The notes: generated by a model from the letters alone, not told the origin. Positions 8,428 to 17,553 are shown, counted from the stretch's first letter. The stretch: 64,000 nucleotides of DNA from Salibacterium lacus (GCF_042684865.1 NZ_JBHUML010000003.1:1-64000); one strand, 5' to 3'. Translations and numbers: made by a program.

Positions 8428-8780
8428 GCCTCCAATTCCTGTTGAAGTTTTTCCAGACCCTGCTCTAGATCAAGTGCTGTCGGCACTTCTTCAAGCATGA
8501 TCCCCATATCAATCAATGTGATGGCAACCCCCGGCTGAATACCGGTGAGTACAACTTTGGCCCCCATTAAATTGGACATTTCCACGACATCACCGAGTAC
8601 TTTGGCAATGAAAGAATCAATCATATCAACCGACGTCAAATCAATAACGACGCCCGCCGATCCCTCCTGGTGGATTTTATTCAGTAAATCTTCCTGGAAT
8701 TGAAGAGCGGTCTGGTCGTCCAGGTCCACCTGGACGGAAATCAATAAGTATCGTTTAAGCTTTAAAATAGGTATGCGCAC
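8424..8780 (-). CDS. rsbS: stressosome scaffold protein RsbS
   Basis: A 118-aa single STAS domain. The phosphorylated Ser sits in VDMIDSFIAKVLGD, matching Ser59 of B. subtilis RsbS, and the LTGIQPGVAITL segment is conserved. RsbS co-assembles with RsbR and traps RsbT. A GTG start is chosen at 8780. It follows a GGGGGG site by 9 nt and gives an N-terminus of family length. An ATG 24 nt upstream is in frame but lacks a ribosome site. Confidence 0.92.
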   Translation of the reverse strand: MRIPILKLKRYLLISVQVDLDDQTALQFQEDLLNKIHQEGSAGVVIDLTSVDMIDSFIAKVLGDVVEMSNLMGAKVVLTGIQPGVAITLIDMGIMLEEVPTALDLEQGLEKLQQELEA

Positions 8781-8822
8781 GACTTCAATCCCCCCGATCT
8801 GCATTTTAGTATTTTCTGTGTA

Positions 8823-9644
8823 TTATAGATTTACAATCTGCCGGTTTGTCCGTTCGAGACCGGATTCAATCCCTTTGCGGAGGGTGCTTTTCGTCGGGAA
8901 TTTCCCAAGGTCAATGCCGAGATTGACGATAGTCTGGGCGATTTCCGGGCGTATCCCAACAAGAATACACTCTGCCCCGACAAGACGGACGGCTTCTGCC
9001 GCCTGAATAATATGATGAGCCACCATCGTATCCACCACCGGAACTCCGGTAATATCTATTAACACCACCTGTGACCGGTGTTCAATGATGCCCTCCAGCA
9101 GATTTTCCATAATCAGTTTTGCCCGTTCCGTATCGATTGTTCCAATCAGCGGCATCACACTGATATGTTCAAAAACCGGTATTAACGGGGCGGACAATTC
9201 CTGCAGGGCCAGTTTCTGAATCTCAAGGGTATGCTCCCAGGAACCGGTATATTCATCCACCATCTGGTTTACAATGCTGTCAATCCAATTTTCTGTTTCC
9301 TGAAACGTTTCAAAAACTTTGCTGGAAGGTATAGTATTGTCAGTCGTCATGAACGAGAGCAGCACACGCCGGAACAGCTGAAGTCCCTTCGTGAAATAAC
9401 TGAGCGGCCATCCGGAATGTATCAAACGTTCCGAAAAAGAGCGGAGGCGTTCCCGGGCTTCTTCTTCGTCCATTTCAAGCGTACCGATAATGACATCGGC
9501 AAACTCCTGATTTATATACGTGACAACTCTTTGAGGAGAACTTTCTGTGAATTCATTCTCCTGGAAGGTGATCATCTCGTTTTTCCACTGCTCTATCACT
9601 TCATAACGGTGAGTATAGATCATTTCAATGACAGATGACTGCAT
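8823..9644 (-). CDS. rsbR: stressosome sensor protein RsbR
   Basis: A 273-aa protein with an N-terminal non-haem globin-like sensor domain (about 1-135) and a C-terminal STAS domain. Both phosphorylated threonines known from RsbRA are present: the one in IGTIDTERAK and the one in VVDTMVAHH. RsbR forms the stressosome core with RsbS. It is the first gene of the operon and starts behind a GGAGGAG site. I could not pick out a convincing promoter in the 270 nt upstream. Transcription might also enter from the alr-antitoxin side, although a terminator-like hairpin lies between. Confidence 0.95.
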   Translation of the reverse strand: MQSSVIEMIYTHRYEVIEQWKNEMITFQENEFTESSPQRVVTYINQEFADVIIGTLEMDEEEARERLRSFSERLIHSGWPLSYFTKGLQLFRRVLLSFMTTDNTIPSSKVFETFQETENWIDSIVNQMVDEYTGSWEHTLEIQKLALQELSAPLIPVFEHISVMPLIGTIDTERAKLIMENLLEGIIEHRSQVVLIDITGVPVVDTMVAHHIIQAAEAVRLVGAECILVGIRPEIAQTIVNLGIDLGKFPTKSTLRKGIESGLERTNRQIVNL

Positions 9645-9805
9645 AAATAAACTCCTCCACTATCCTATTCCGCTGCTTTTACAACATGGGACTTCGCATT
9701 CCCTTATCGTCATATACTTGTGTTTCTATTATTTCATGACTTAGTGCCGGGCGCAAATAAATCCTTCTTTTTTTCGACGAAATATTTTATATTGGGAGGA
9801 AAACA

Positions 9806-9849
9806 AAAAAACTGCGCGCCTCTCCAAGGCACAACAGTTTTTATTCGTT
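9806..9849 (-). terminator. terminator-like hairpin after the orphan antitoxin gene
   Basis: On the minus strand AAAACTG and CAGTTTT, with an inner GCCT/AGGC pair, are followed by a run of T. It lies in the 269-nt gap where the MazF toxin gene would be expected. Confidence 0.55.
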
Positions 9850-9913
9850 TCTTTATCAATTTAGAAAAAAGAAATAATGCCGGGGCAGATGGATGTCCTG
9901 CCGGGCATCCTGT

Positions 9914-10195
9914 TCATACTCCGCTCACGAGCCTGTCGTCTACAGAATTTTCCGCTTCTTCTTCGGCAAGAAAGGATTCTGAGGCGATATGCAGATTGAT
10001 GTTGGCCATTTCAAGGTAACCCTGCTGCATCGATTCCCGATTTCTGCGTTTCCGGCGCTCTCTGAGATAAAATTCCGCGGCCTGATAGATAAAATCATGA
10101 CGGTCCGTGTTATCCTCCTCCACGATTCTATCCAGTTCGTTCAGCAGATACTCAGGGAGACTGACTTTGATTTGCTTGGTGCTACTTTGATGCAC
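9914..10195 (-). CDS. ndoAI: EndoAI/MazE-type antitoxin without an adjacent toxin
   Basis: A 93-aa ribbon-helix-helix antitoxin. The DNA-binding strand KQIKVSLPEYLLNELD lies near residues 7-22, and the toxin-binding tail QGYLEMANINLHIASES is well preserved, as in B. subtilis EndoAI. The start is GTG, with GGAGG ten nt upstream. In B. subtilis this gene is followed within a few nt by the MazF RNase gene. Here the next 269 nt encode no MazF; the longest frame overlapping the stop is 18 codons. The gene context (after alr, before rsbR) is otherwise conserved, so toxin loss is likely. The antitoxin may persist as a DNA-binding regulator or pair with a toxin elsewhere. Confidence 0.85.
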   Translation of the reverse strand: MHQSSTKQIKVSLPEYLLNELDRIVEEDNTDRHDFIYQAAEFYLRERRKRRNRESMQQGYLEMANINLHIASESFLAEEEAENSVDDRLVSGV

Positions 10196-10304
10196 GCCAC
10201 ATACACCTCCAGCTTACGCCTTACTTCTCTTTTCAGCTAAATTTATAATAGCATTTCACCCTGCCGTTTGCAAAGGTCTTTTGGGCTTTGGGGGTTTTAT
10301 CTTG

Positions 10305-11459
10305 TCAGGCATTTATCTGCTGTCTGACATAACAGCGTGGAACCCGGCTGCTGATCATACACGGAATTTCATAGGTAATGGTCCCAATTCTCCGGGCTGC
10401 CTCCAGCACGCTGATATGTTCGGAGTTCTGACTTCCTATCAACGTCACCTTCGTTCCAACCGGCACCCAGGCCGGAAGCCGGATCATCATCTGGTCCATA
10501 CAGATCCGGCCGACAATAGGCACCCGCTCTCCATTAACGAGAACCTCGCCGCCTTCTGAAGAGTGATATCTGTACCAGCCGTCTGCATACCCTATCGGCA
10601 CCGTGGCTATCCATTCTTCTGCGTTTGTGGTATACGAAGCCCCGTAGCTGATGCTCTCCCCTGGTTCAGTCTGTTTTATATGCACAATACGGCTGTGCAG
10701 GGAAAAAGCCTCTTTCAGCGGAAAAGGAAGTTCTTCTGTGATTTCTGCAGAAGGGGTCAGACCGTACATGGATATGCCGAACCGCACCATATTAAAACAA
10801 TGCTCTGGAAAACGAAGAGCAGTGGCGCTGTTTCCGCAGTGCACATAAGGAAGCGGACCGATGGCGGCATTCAACAGTCCAAGCACCTGAAGAAAACGCC
10901 TGTACTGTGCATTCCAGTACGTTGTATCCAGTTCATCAGCCGTTGCGAAATGGGTGAATACTCCTTCTGCCTGAATGGAGGCCATACTGTCCAGAACACG
11001 AATAAAAGACAGAATCTCTTCTTCATCTTTCATGCCGATGCGTCCCATTCCCGTATCCACTTTAATATGGATCAAAAGAGGCGGATGATCTTTTGATAAA
11101 TACGTTTCGGCCGTCTGCAGCCACTCGTTTTGAAACACAGTGACACGGATGCCGTACTGCTGGGCAGTCCCTGCATCTTCGGGATTGATACGGCCCAGCA
11201 CCAGAATGGGGGTCTCGATTCCTGCTTCCCGCAGCTCCAGCGCTTCTTCCAGAAGAGCCGTCCCTAAAAACCGCGCCCCGGCCTCTATTGCTTCTTCCGC
11301 GCTTTCCACCGCACCGTGCCCGTACCCATCCGCTTTCACAACAGCCATGACATTCATCGGCTGCTTAAATAATTTCGTCACTTCGTTTACATTGTATTTT
11401 ATATTTTCAAGATTTATTTCCGCCCACGTGTCGCGGTAGGAAGTTTTTTTAAAAGTCAT
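10305..11459 (-). CDS. alr: alanine racemase
   Basis: A 384-aa PLP enzyme converting L- and D-alanine for peptidoglycan synthesis. The PLP lysine is in AVVKADGYGHG near residue 39, and the catalytic tyrosine is in SISYGASYT near 262. Length agrees with the family. The frame extends to a GTG at 11498, but that codon lies within a few nt of the predicted transcription start. The ATG at 11459 follows an AGGGGA site and gives the usual TWAEINL N-terminus. It has its own promoter and is probably cotranscribed with the antitoxin gene. Confidence 0.95.
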   Translation of the reverse strand: MTFKKTSYRDTWAEINLENIKYNVNEVTKLFKQPMNVMAVVKADGYGHGAVESAEEAIEAGARFLGTALLEEALELREAGIETPILVLGRINPEDAGTAQQYGIRVTVFQNEWLQTAETYLSKDHPPLLIHIKVDTGMGRIGMKDEEEILSFIRVLDSMASIQAEGVFTHFATADELDTTYWNAQYRRFLQVLGLLNAAIGPLPYVHCGNSATALRFPEHCFNMVRFGISMYGLTPSAEITEELPFPLKEAFSLHSRIVHIKQTEPGESISYGASYTTNAEEWIATVPIGYADGWYRYHSSEGGEVLVNGERVPIVGRICMDQMMIRLPAWVPVGTKVTLIGSQNSEHISVLEAARRIGTITYEIPCMISSRVPRCYVRQQINA

Positions 11460-11506
11460 GCTGGAATCGTCCCCTGTTATATGTTTTACCGGATACACCT
11501 ACTATG

Positions 11507-11535
11507 ATTATTATAGCGAATATTGAATCTGTCAA
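11507..11535 (-). promoter_or_regulatory. sigma-A promoter of alr
   Basis: TTGACA, 17 nt, AATAAT on the minus strand. An overlapping TATAAT lies 3 nt closer, with 14-nt spacing. Confidence 0.6.
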
Positions 11536-11586
11536 TTCACGGTTAGACGTTATACCAAAGGGGCCGGAACAGAATCTTTAAATGAA

Positions 11587-11614
11587 GAAGGCCCCCACTA
11601 CTGTGAGGGTTCTG
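11587..11614 (-). terminator. weak terminator after the LolA-like gene
   Basis: CCCTCAC and GTGGGGG form a 7-bp stem with a G-U pair, followed by a poor T-rich tract, about 50 nt after the stop. Confidence 0.4.
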
Positions 11615-11664
11615 CATAAAATGGGAGATTGTTTTAATCCAGGCTGCCATACTGCCTTCTCCGG

Positions 11665-12705
11665 TTATTTAACAGCCTGTGCGGGTGTTGTCATGGAACG
11701 GGCCACGGCCGCCATTTCTTCTCCGGTCAAATGGTTGGAAGCGAGCAGAAACTCCACTCCGCCGCTGTTCCAGACCAGTGAATCTTCCGTTCTTGCGCCG
11801 ACAGCCGTATTCAGGTTCACCGGTTCTCCCTCACCCATATTAACATCTGCCGTTACCGCTTCGGCTGCCGCAGCTGTTTCCACAATGGTGAAGGGTTTGT
11901 CGCCTCCGTACGTCAAAACAATCCTTTTACCGCTGTCTGTCACGGTTTCTTCCTTGTCTTCCAACTCTGCTCCCTGTGGTTCAAATGTCGGATAAACGAC
12001 TTCAAAGGATTCCCGCCGGCTCTGCTCCTCTTTTTCTTCGGCGGAAGCCGGCATTTCCATATTCGCAGCAGTCATATTCCGCTCCGTCTCGAAATCACTT
12101 TGTTCAAACTCAGCATTTTCTTCGAAATTTGAGAAGTCTACTGACACCAGCTCTTTGTAATCAGCATCATAGATTTTTACCGAGCGCGGGGCGAGTGTTT
12201 TCGTATCAAGCACAATCTCCTGATGGTGCAGGTTTTTATTCTGGTAGTTCGTTTTCGTTTCGAAAACATAGGTGTCTTCGTGGATGGAAAATGTACGCTC
12301 TGCATCCATTAAAATATCGGAAATCAGAGACTCGTACAAATACACCTGGCTGTTGTTGTTCGGCCAGTCACTTTGGAAACGGAAACTTTTGTTCAGCGAC
12401 GGTGTCAGCACAAACACCCCGTCATCATTGCGGATGATCATTTGATTCTGCTCTTCGTTTTCATTCTGGAGATCCACTTTATAATATTTGTTCTGCTCAT
12501 TCTGCATGTACGAAACGCCGACGTCATACATTCTCGGCTCATCACCGGTTTCAAGTGTCATGGAAGCCTCTGTCTTATAACCACTCATGTCCTGCAGCTT
12601 CCGGTCCAGGTCCTGCATCACTTCTTCCTGCGATTTTTCGCCGCAGGCTGCAAGCAGCATGGTCAGAAGAAGCAGGAAAAAGCCTGCATACGTTAATCTT
12701 CGCAC
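11665..12705 (-). CDS. LolA-like outer-surface lipoprotein (YdcC family)
   Basis: A 346-aa lipoprotein. The signal peptide ends in the lipobox LLAAC near residue 21, and the mature part has the LolA/LolB-like fold seen in YdcC of B. subtilis. YdcC is a sporulation-associated protein of unclear mechanism. The C-terminal segment after about residue 220 resembles the DUF4367 region of this family. A GTG start at 12705 is chosen because AAAGGAGA precedes it by 9 nt; an upstream TTG at 12741 has no comparable site. The gene sits between the NAD(P)HX repair gene and alr, in the same order as B. subtilis apart from the repair gene. Confidence 0.8.
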   Translation of the reverse strand: MRRLTYAGFFLLLLTMLLAACGEKSQEEVMQDLDRKLQDMSGYKTEASMTLETGDEPRMYDVGVSYMQNEQNKYYKVDLQNENEEQNQMIIRNDDGVFVLTPSLNKSFRFQSDWPNNNSQVYLYESLISDILMDAERTFSIHEDTYVFETKTNYQNKNLHHQEIVLDTKTLAPRSVKIYDADYKELVSVDFSNFEENAEFEQSDFETERNMTAANMEMPASAEEKEEQSRRESFEVVYPTFEPQGAELEDKEETVTDSGKRIVLTYGGDKPFTIVETAAAAEAVTADVNMGEGEPVNLNTAVGARTEDSLVWNSGGVEFLLASNHLTGEEMAAVARSMTTPAQAVK

Positions 12706-12756
12706 AGTAGCATTTCTCCTTTGTCCGTAAAATAACGACAAAGGAGGGAACCTTCC

Positions 12757-14298
12757 TTACAAAGAGGAAATAATAGAACGAAATGCGGGCGGCAGGTAAG
12801 AAATGATATCACTTGATGCCATGGCATAGGAGTCAAATTCATGTTCTACAGCGAAATCCGCTGCCAGGCCGTGCAGATACACAGCATTGCTCACGGCCGG
12901 CTGTATCTCCTGTCTTTGGAGGAGCATTCCAAGAATCATGCCCGTCAGGATATCACCGGTGCCGCCTCTTGCAAGCGCCTCATTGCCCGTTGTATTAACA
13001 GTCTGAGTGCCATCGGGCATGGTAACAAGCGTATGAGGACCTTTCAGAACAACACAGCAGTTGTAACGGGCGGCAGTCTCTCTGGAGAGACTGAAACGTC
13101 TTTGAGTAACTTCCCGGACAGAAACACCGGCAAGTCGTGCCATTTCCCCCGGATGAGGGGTCAAGATGACCGGCTGGCGGCGCTGCTGCAACGCCTCGAT
13201 GTGTTCCGGCAGAAAATAGAGCGCGTCTGCGTCAAACAGAAGCGGCCCTCCTGCTTGTTCCACCAATTGTTTTACAAGCGTTTCAGCCCCTTTTCCACGA
13301 CCCATACCGGGTCCGGCCGCCACCGCATCATAAGCACCTGCAGAAAGGTCGTCCGCCCGGATCTCGGGAGAGAAATACCCATTCTCTTCCTGAAGCGGAA
13401 GCATCATTACCTCCGGCGGAGCGCCTGCCGGTACAGCAGCGGCCGAAGAAGGGAATGCAGCCGTCAGAAGTCCGGCACCGCTGTAAAGACAGGCCGTCGA
13501 TGCCATCCGAACGGCTCCCGGCATTGCCGCTGATCCACCGATGAGCAGTCCCCTTCCGTGATCCCCTTTATGAGCATCCACCGACCGTTTGTTGAGCGTG
13601 CGGGCCGTATCCTGCCCCGTCCAAAGCTGCTTTTTCTCTTTTTCTTTTCTGAGAGCTGCGCCCGGCAGTCCGATATCAACTACTTCAATCTCCCCGTAAA
13701 AGGGCGAGGCAGGCTGTAGATAGGCGCTGATCTTCGGGTACTGCAGGGTGATGGTGAAATCAGCCTGTACGGCTGTCTCCGGCACAGGGTCTTCGCCGGA
13801 AGGAACACCGCTTGGAATATCCACCGCGGCGACTGTCCCCTCTGCTTCATTCAGTACATCGGCAGCTTCTTTGAACGGTTCCCGCAGACCACCCTTCACA
13901 CCGGTTCCGAGCATCGCATCGACAATAAGGATATACTCCTTTTGGATCCGCTCTGATTCCTTTTCGGACCAATACCCCCATGTGAAACCACATCGTTCGT
14001 AAAGATCTTTGTGGTACAACGCCGCCCCCTGAAAAGCATCGGCGTTAGACAAGAGCAGGACATCCACATTCCATCCCTTTTCCTGCAGCACTCTTGCCAG
14101 CACAAATCCGTCTCCTCCGTTATTGCCTTTGCCGATCAGAACCACTGTCTTCGTGCCGGCAGCAGACGTATTTTTTCTTTCAAGAGCGTGCGCCGCTTCC
14201 CGCCCGGCGTTTTCCATCAACAGTTCTTCCTTCATTCCTACATCGTCCATGGCATAACGATCCATTTCTCTCATTTCTTCACCTGTAACCACCTGCAT
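12757..14298 (-). CDS. nnrD: bifunctional NAD(P)H-hydrate epimerase and ADP-dependent dehydratase
   Basis: A 513-aa fusion. Residues 1-215 are the YjeF N-terminal epimerase (VLIGKGNNGGDGFVLAR near 50, DAMLGTG near 128). Residues 230-510 are the ribokinase-like dehydratase (KGDHGRGLLIGGS near 240, VLTPHPGEMARL near 370, ARGGTGDILTG near 440). Together they repair damaged NADHX and NADPHX. It is placed between acpS and the LolA-like gene. In many genomes this fused gene (nnr) is adjacent to acpS, which supports the assignment. Confidence 0.92.
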   Translation of the reverse strand: MQVVTGEEMREMDRYAMDDVGMKEELLMENAGREAAHALERKNTSAAGTKTVVLIGKGNNGGDGFVLARVLQEKGWNVDVLLLSNADAFQGAALYHKDLYERCGFTWGYWSEKESERIQKEYILIVDAMLGTGVKGGLREPFKEAADVLNEAEGTVAAVDIPSGVPSGEDPVPETAVQADFTITLQYPKISAYLQPASPFYGEIEVVDIGLPGAALRKEKEKKQLWTGQDTARTLNKRSVDAHKGDHGRGLLIGGSAAMPGAVRMASTACLYSGAGLLTAAFPSSAAAVPAGAPPEVMMLPLQEENGYFSPEIRADDLSAGAYDAVAAGPGMGRGKGAETLVKQLVEQAGGPLLFDADALYFLPEHIEALQQRRQPVILTPHPGEMARLAGVSVREVTQRRFSLSRETAARYNCCVVLKGPHTLVTMPDGTQTVNTTGNEALARGGTGDILTGMILGMLLQRQEIQPAVSNAVYLHGLAADFAVEHEFDSYAMASSDIISYLPPAFRSIISSL

Positions 14299-14347
14299 GT
14301 CAGGTCCCTCCCAACCGCACTTTATTTCTATGAGACAATCTCACGGG

Positions 14348-14716
14348 TTATGCAAACAAGCCGTCTCTTCCTTCGAGAACCACCTGGGCGGCGGCATACT
14401 CTCTACTGTGGGTAATCGAGAGGTGAACGTATTCATCGATTTCCGCAAAAAGGCAGGGTCTCCCGCGTCCATCAGGGAGAATCTCTATATCCTGAAAACC
14501 GAACCGGCCTGAAATTCCGGTTCCGACTGCTTTCACAAATGCTTCTTTTGCAGCAAAACGTCCGGCTGCGAATTCGACTTTGCGCCAGCCCTCGCAGCTG
14601 CTCATCCGCTCCTGTTCAGCGGGTGTGAGGATACGTGCTTCAAAACGTTCTGACTTCGCCATCAGCCGCTTGATCCGCGGAAGCTCAACCATATCTATAC
14701 CGATTCCTTTTATCAT
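14348..14716 (-). CDS. acpS: holo-[acyl-carrier-protein] synthase
   Basis: A 122-aa phosphopantetheinyl transferase that transfers 4'-phosphopantetheine from CoA to ACP. Motifs GIGIDMVELPRIKRL at the N-terminus, with its Mg-binding Asp, and AAKEAFVKAVGTG near residue 57 are diagnostic. The start at 14716 follows a GGAGGAGG site; an upstream ATG at 14746 would add a poorly conserved tail. It is divergent from the rhomboid gene. Confidence 0.95.
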   Translation of the reverse strand: MIKGIGIDMVELPRIKRLMAKSERFEARILTPAEQERMSSCEGWRKVEFAAGRFAAKEAFVKAVGTGISGRFGFQDIEILPDGRGRPCLFAEIDEYVHLSITHSREYAAAQVVLEGRDGLFA

Positions 14717-14817
14717 GCTTCCTCCTCCATCATCACTCTCTTCCATTCGCCCCGCTCCTGTTTCCTATGCTAAAATAAAAAAACGCACCGCCATTTTAGC
14801 TGAAAAGGAGTGGCCGT

Positions 14818-15594
14818 ATGTTCATCCGGAATGAAACCTTTTATTCCTTCCGCAAAAACTACCCCGTCATCACGTGGCTGACTGCTATACATCTCATTTT
14901 GTTTTTATGGATCAATCTTTCCAGGATAACCGGCGGACTGATTCCTCTCGGTGAGTGGATCCTTCAGAACGGCGCGGGTGTCACCGGTGCCATTCAATTC
15001 AACGGTGAGTACTGGCGGCTCATCACTCCTATTTTTCTTCACGAGGGCACACAGCACGTCCTGTTTAATTCCATTTCGCTGATTCTGTTCGGTCCGGCGC
15101 TGGAACGAATGCTCGGCAAAGGGAAGTTCATCGTTGTCTACCTTGGGGCCGGCATCATCGCCAACATCGCCACGACTCTTTTAACCGGCTTCTCGTACTC
15201 CCACATCGGAGCATCAGGGTCGATTTTCGGGCTGTTTGGTGTTTACCTCTACATGGTATTGTACCGCAAAGATTTAATTGACGCCATGAATGCCCGGATC
15301 ATCAGCGTTATTGCCATACTGGGGATTGTCATGACGTTCTTGACCCCCAATGTTAACATCCTCGGCCATTTGTTCGGCCTCATTGCCGGCGCTGCCCTGG
15401 CCCCGGCGTTTTTAAAAAACGCCAGACCATTTACAGTGATGGAGGTGCATCGCAGGGTTCCTGATGATGAAATCGGCTTTAACCCCGACCGCTGGAAGAA
15501 ACGGCGCATCCTGAACGGCCGGAAAGCATCACGCATTGTGGGCTGGATCTTTGTTGCTCTCGTCATTATCGGTATCATTTCAAGCCTTTTCTAA
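14818..15594 (+). CDS. rhomboid-family intramembrane serine protease
   Basis: A 258-aa membrane protein with about seven hydrophobic segments. The catalytic serine is in GASGSIFG near residue 130 and the catalytic histidine in ILGHLFGLIAG near 182. The family cleaves substrates inside membranes; its targets here are unknown. Start is behind AAAAGGAGTGG. It is divergent from acpS, the same neighbour as YdcA in B. subtilis, but has an extra C-terminal segment with one more transmembrane helix. Confidence 0.9.
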   Translation: MFIRNETFYSFRKNYPVITWLTAIHLILFLWINLSRITGGLIPLGEWILQNGAGVTGAIQFNGEYWRLITPIFLHEGTQHVLFNSISLILFGPALERMLGKGKFIVVYLGAGIIANIATTLLTGFSYSHIGASGSIFGLFGVYLYMVLYRKDLIDAMNARIISVIAILGIVMTFLTPNVNILGHLFGLIAGAALAPAFLKNARPFTVMEVHRRVPDDEIGFNPDRWKKRRILNGRKASRIVGWIFVALVIIGIISSLF

Positions 15595-15603
15595 GTAGAA
15601 TAG

Positions 15604-15648
15604 AAAAACGGGAGCTTCTCTTTTTTCAGGGAAGTTCCCGTTTTTTGT
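15604..15648. terminator. bidirectional terminator between the rhomboid gene and rsiX
   Basis: AACGGGAGCTTC and GAAGTTCCCGTT pair with one mismatch. They are flanked by A-rich and T-rich tracts, so the hairpin can end transcription from both convergent genes. Confidence 0.8.
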
Positions 15649-15657
15649 GTCCCGGGT

Positions 15658-16944
15658 TTATTCCATAAAGTTGGGAGCCTCCGGAATACTCACCGGTTCC
15701 TCTACAGGATAGCCGCCGCTGTTTTCCGGAGTAATGCCTTCAAACCGCACCTGCTCGTAACCAAAGTCCGCAGCTGTAAACAGAATCGATTCAATCATCC
15801 AGCGGAGGTTGGCTGATTCCCCGATACTGCTCTCTTCGGAGAACACGACTTCGGCTGTTCCGCTTTCTCCTCCGGCTGATTCAATAGAAGCCTCTTTCGG
15901 AATGGAAGGCCCGACCGGACTGTTTTCCGGCACGGTTTTCATCTGTTCGAGCGTTTCTTTCAGAGTGAACAACTCTCCGTTTTCATGGCTGTTCGTCATC
16001 CCGGTCCCCTGCTGACTGACGAGAAATTGATCATTTGTTTCACTCGTGTACATATAATAACCACGGTTATTTTCTTTCTGTCGGTAGTTTTCCACGATAC
16101 CGTAATTCCCAAGATCCACGCCGGCCTGCCCATCATCGGTCAGAAGAACCTGGGTTTCGTCGGTATAGCGCAGGATTTCATCCAAACCTTTCACGATCAT
16201 TTCACTTTGGGTGCTGCTGTCCGGTGTTTCAGCTTCTGTGAAATCAGCTTCCAGTAAACTGTTATCCCCGCCGTCAATCCAGTCTACACCTTCAAATGAC
16301 GAGGCTGCCAAGCCAACCTGGGCCGGATTCCATGTTTCATTTTTCTCATCCATCAGCGTGGCTTTGTTATCGGCTGAGGCCGTGAAGGTTACCGGTACGA
16401 CAAGCTTGGCTTCAGGATCCGGCACTGCTATGGTAGCAGCCGTTTGCGACTCATCCATCTGTTCTTCTGTCAGTGCTCCTGTATACTGATCATACGTCAG
16501 GTTTGTTTCTCCGGTATTCACTGACGGTTCTTTTTCTACTTCCGACTGCTGCGGCTGCTCGTTGGACTTCGTCATTTCCTCTTCTCTTCCAGATTCATTA
16601 TCTGAGCTTGAATCCGCGGCACGCGGATCATCCTGACTCCCAGGCGGCTCTTCCTGGATGTTTGTTTCCTCCCTTTCTTCGGGGGAAGAACTATTATCTG
16701 TTGAAGATCCGGACTGGTTATTCAGCGTCAACATATTAGGTATCAGTACGAGCAGAAGAATCAAGGCTGCAGCTGCGGAAAAAGCAGGCATGACCCATTT
16801 TCCTGAGGTTTTTTGTTTCGAAGTCCGCGAACGCTGTACAATGTTTTGATAAATGTCTTCTTTCGGTCGTTTGTCTTTTACCTGCGGCAGCTGTTCAAGC
16901 GACTGCTTGATCCTTTCTTCTGAAGCGTGGTCATCTTTCTTCAC
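15658..16944 (-). CDS. rsiX: anti-sigma-X factor RsiX with GerMN-like extracytoplasmic domain
   Basis: A 428-aa single-pass membrane protein. Residues 1-45 are the cytoplasmic sigma-binding part, with the RsiX-like stretch SLEQLPQVKDKRPKEDIYQ. A transmembrane helix covers about 50-70, and then comes an acidic, Ser/Glu-rich linker to about 145. The outer part ends with a GerMN-like region near 325-405 (GTAEVVFSEES, then FGYEQVRFEGI). That region visibly resembles the GerMN domain of the lipoprotein at 17864. It overlaps sigX by 4 nt (ATGA) and is expected to sequester SigX at the membrane. Confidence 0.88.
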   Translation of the reverse strand: MKKDDHASEERIKQSLEQLPQVKDKRPKEDIYQNIVQRSRTSKQKTSGKWVMPAFSAAAALILLLVLIPNMLTLNNQSGSSTDNSSSPEEREETNIQEEPPGSQDDPRAADSSSDNESGREEEMTKSNEQPQQSEVEKEPSVNTGETNLTYDQYTGALTEEQMDESQTAATIAVPDPEAKLVVPVTFTASADNKATLMDEKNETWNPAQVGLAASSFEGVDWIDGGDNSLLEADFTEAETPDSSTQSEMIVKGLDEILRYTDETQVLLTDDGQAGVDLGNYGIVENYRQKENNRGYYMYTSETNDQFLVSQQGTGMTNSHENGELFTLKETLEQMKTVPENSPVGPSIPKEASIESAGGESGTAEVVFSEESSIGESANLRWMIESILFTAADFGYEQVRFEGITPENSGGYPVEEPVSIPEAPNFME

Positions 16945-17480
16945 TGTCCCGCCCTCCTTTCTGTCATCCGGTCTGTGCGGCCAAGCACTTCCTGAAGTTT
17001 TTTTACCGCCCTGTGCTGCGTCGTTTTCACTTTACTTTCCGACCAGCCGAGCACTTCCGCCGTTTCTTTGATAGAAAGCGAATCCATATAGCGCAGCACC
17101 AGCACCTGACGCTGATCGGGACTGATGTGATCCATACCGTCAAATACTTCCCGCGCGTCTTCCCGGGCCGATACCACCTCTTCAGGGAGAGGGGCGGGGT
17201 CCCGCACCTCCTCTTTGGTAAGGGGGCCAAGCACGCCGAGCCACTTGCGTTTTTTGCGGTTCTGCTTTCGTATCCAGTCAATTCCTACATGCCGGGCGAT
17301 GGAATAGAGCCATGTTTTTTCCGTGCTTTTTCCTTCAAACGAATCAAAGGAATGAAACACTTTAATGTATACTTCCTGCACCAGTTCTTCCGCCGTTTCT
17401 TTGTCCCGTACCATATAGAATAAATATTGAAAGAGAGCGTGGTGATAGGTTTCATACAACCGTTCAAATTCCTCTTTCAC
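16941..17480 (-). CDS. sigX: ECF sigma factor SigX
   Basis: A 179-aa ECF sigma factor. Region 2 includes DKETAEELVQEVYIKVFHSF near residue 28 and TEKTWLYSIARHVGIDWIRK. Region 4 includes LSIKETAEVLGWSESKVKTTQHRA near 140-163. These match SigX of B. subtilis, which controls surface charge and envelope modification. The start is GTG 17480, eight nt after GCGGGAG. Another GTG at 17489 has its ribosome site abutting it. It is preceded by a perfect SigX-type promoter, indicating positive autoregulation, and coupled to the anti-sigma gene rsiX. Confidence 0.93.
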   Translation of the reverse strand: MKEEFERLYETYHHALFQYLFYMVRDKETAEELVQEVYIKVFHSFDSFEGKSTEKTWLYSIARHVGIDWIRKQNRKKRKWLGVLGPLTKEEVRDPAPLPEEVVSAREDAREVFDGMDHISPDQRQVLVLRYMDSLSIKETAEVLGWSESKVKTTQHRAVKKLQEVLGRTDRMTERRAGQ

Positions 17481-17502
17481 GTGTAACACTCCCGCATCTT
17501 TA

Positions 17503-17529
17503 GTCGTTCGTTACGTCTTCAAAGTTACA
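17503..17529 (-). promoter_or_regulatory. SigX-type autoregulatory promoter of sigX
   Basis: TGTAAC, 17 nt, CGAC on the minus strand, an exact match to the SigX promoter pattern described in B. subtilis. Confidence 0.8.
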
Positions 17530-17553
17530 AAAAAAGAAACGCAGCCGTCTTTT

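Noticed and set aside
9720..10019. A 99-codon plus-strand frame in the expected place of the MazF toxin gene
   Set aside because: It is on the wrong strand, resembles no MazF sequence and overlaps the antitoxin gene. MazF is therefore considered absent.
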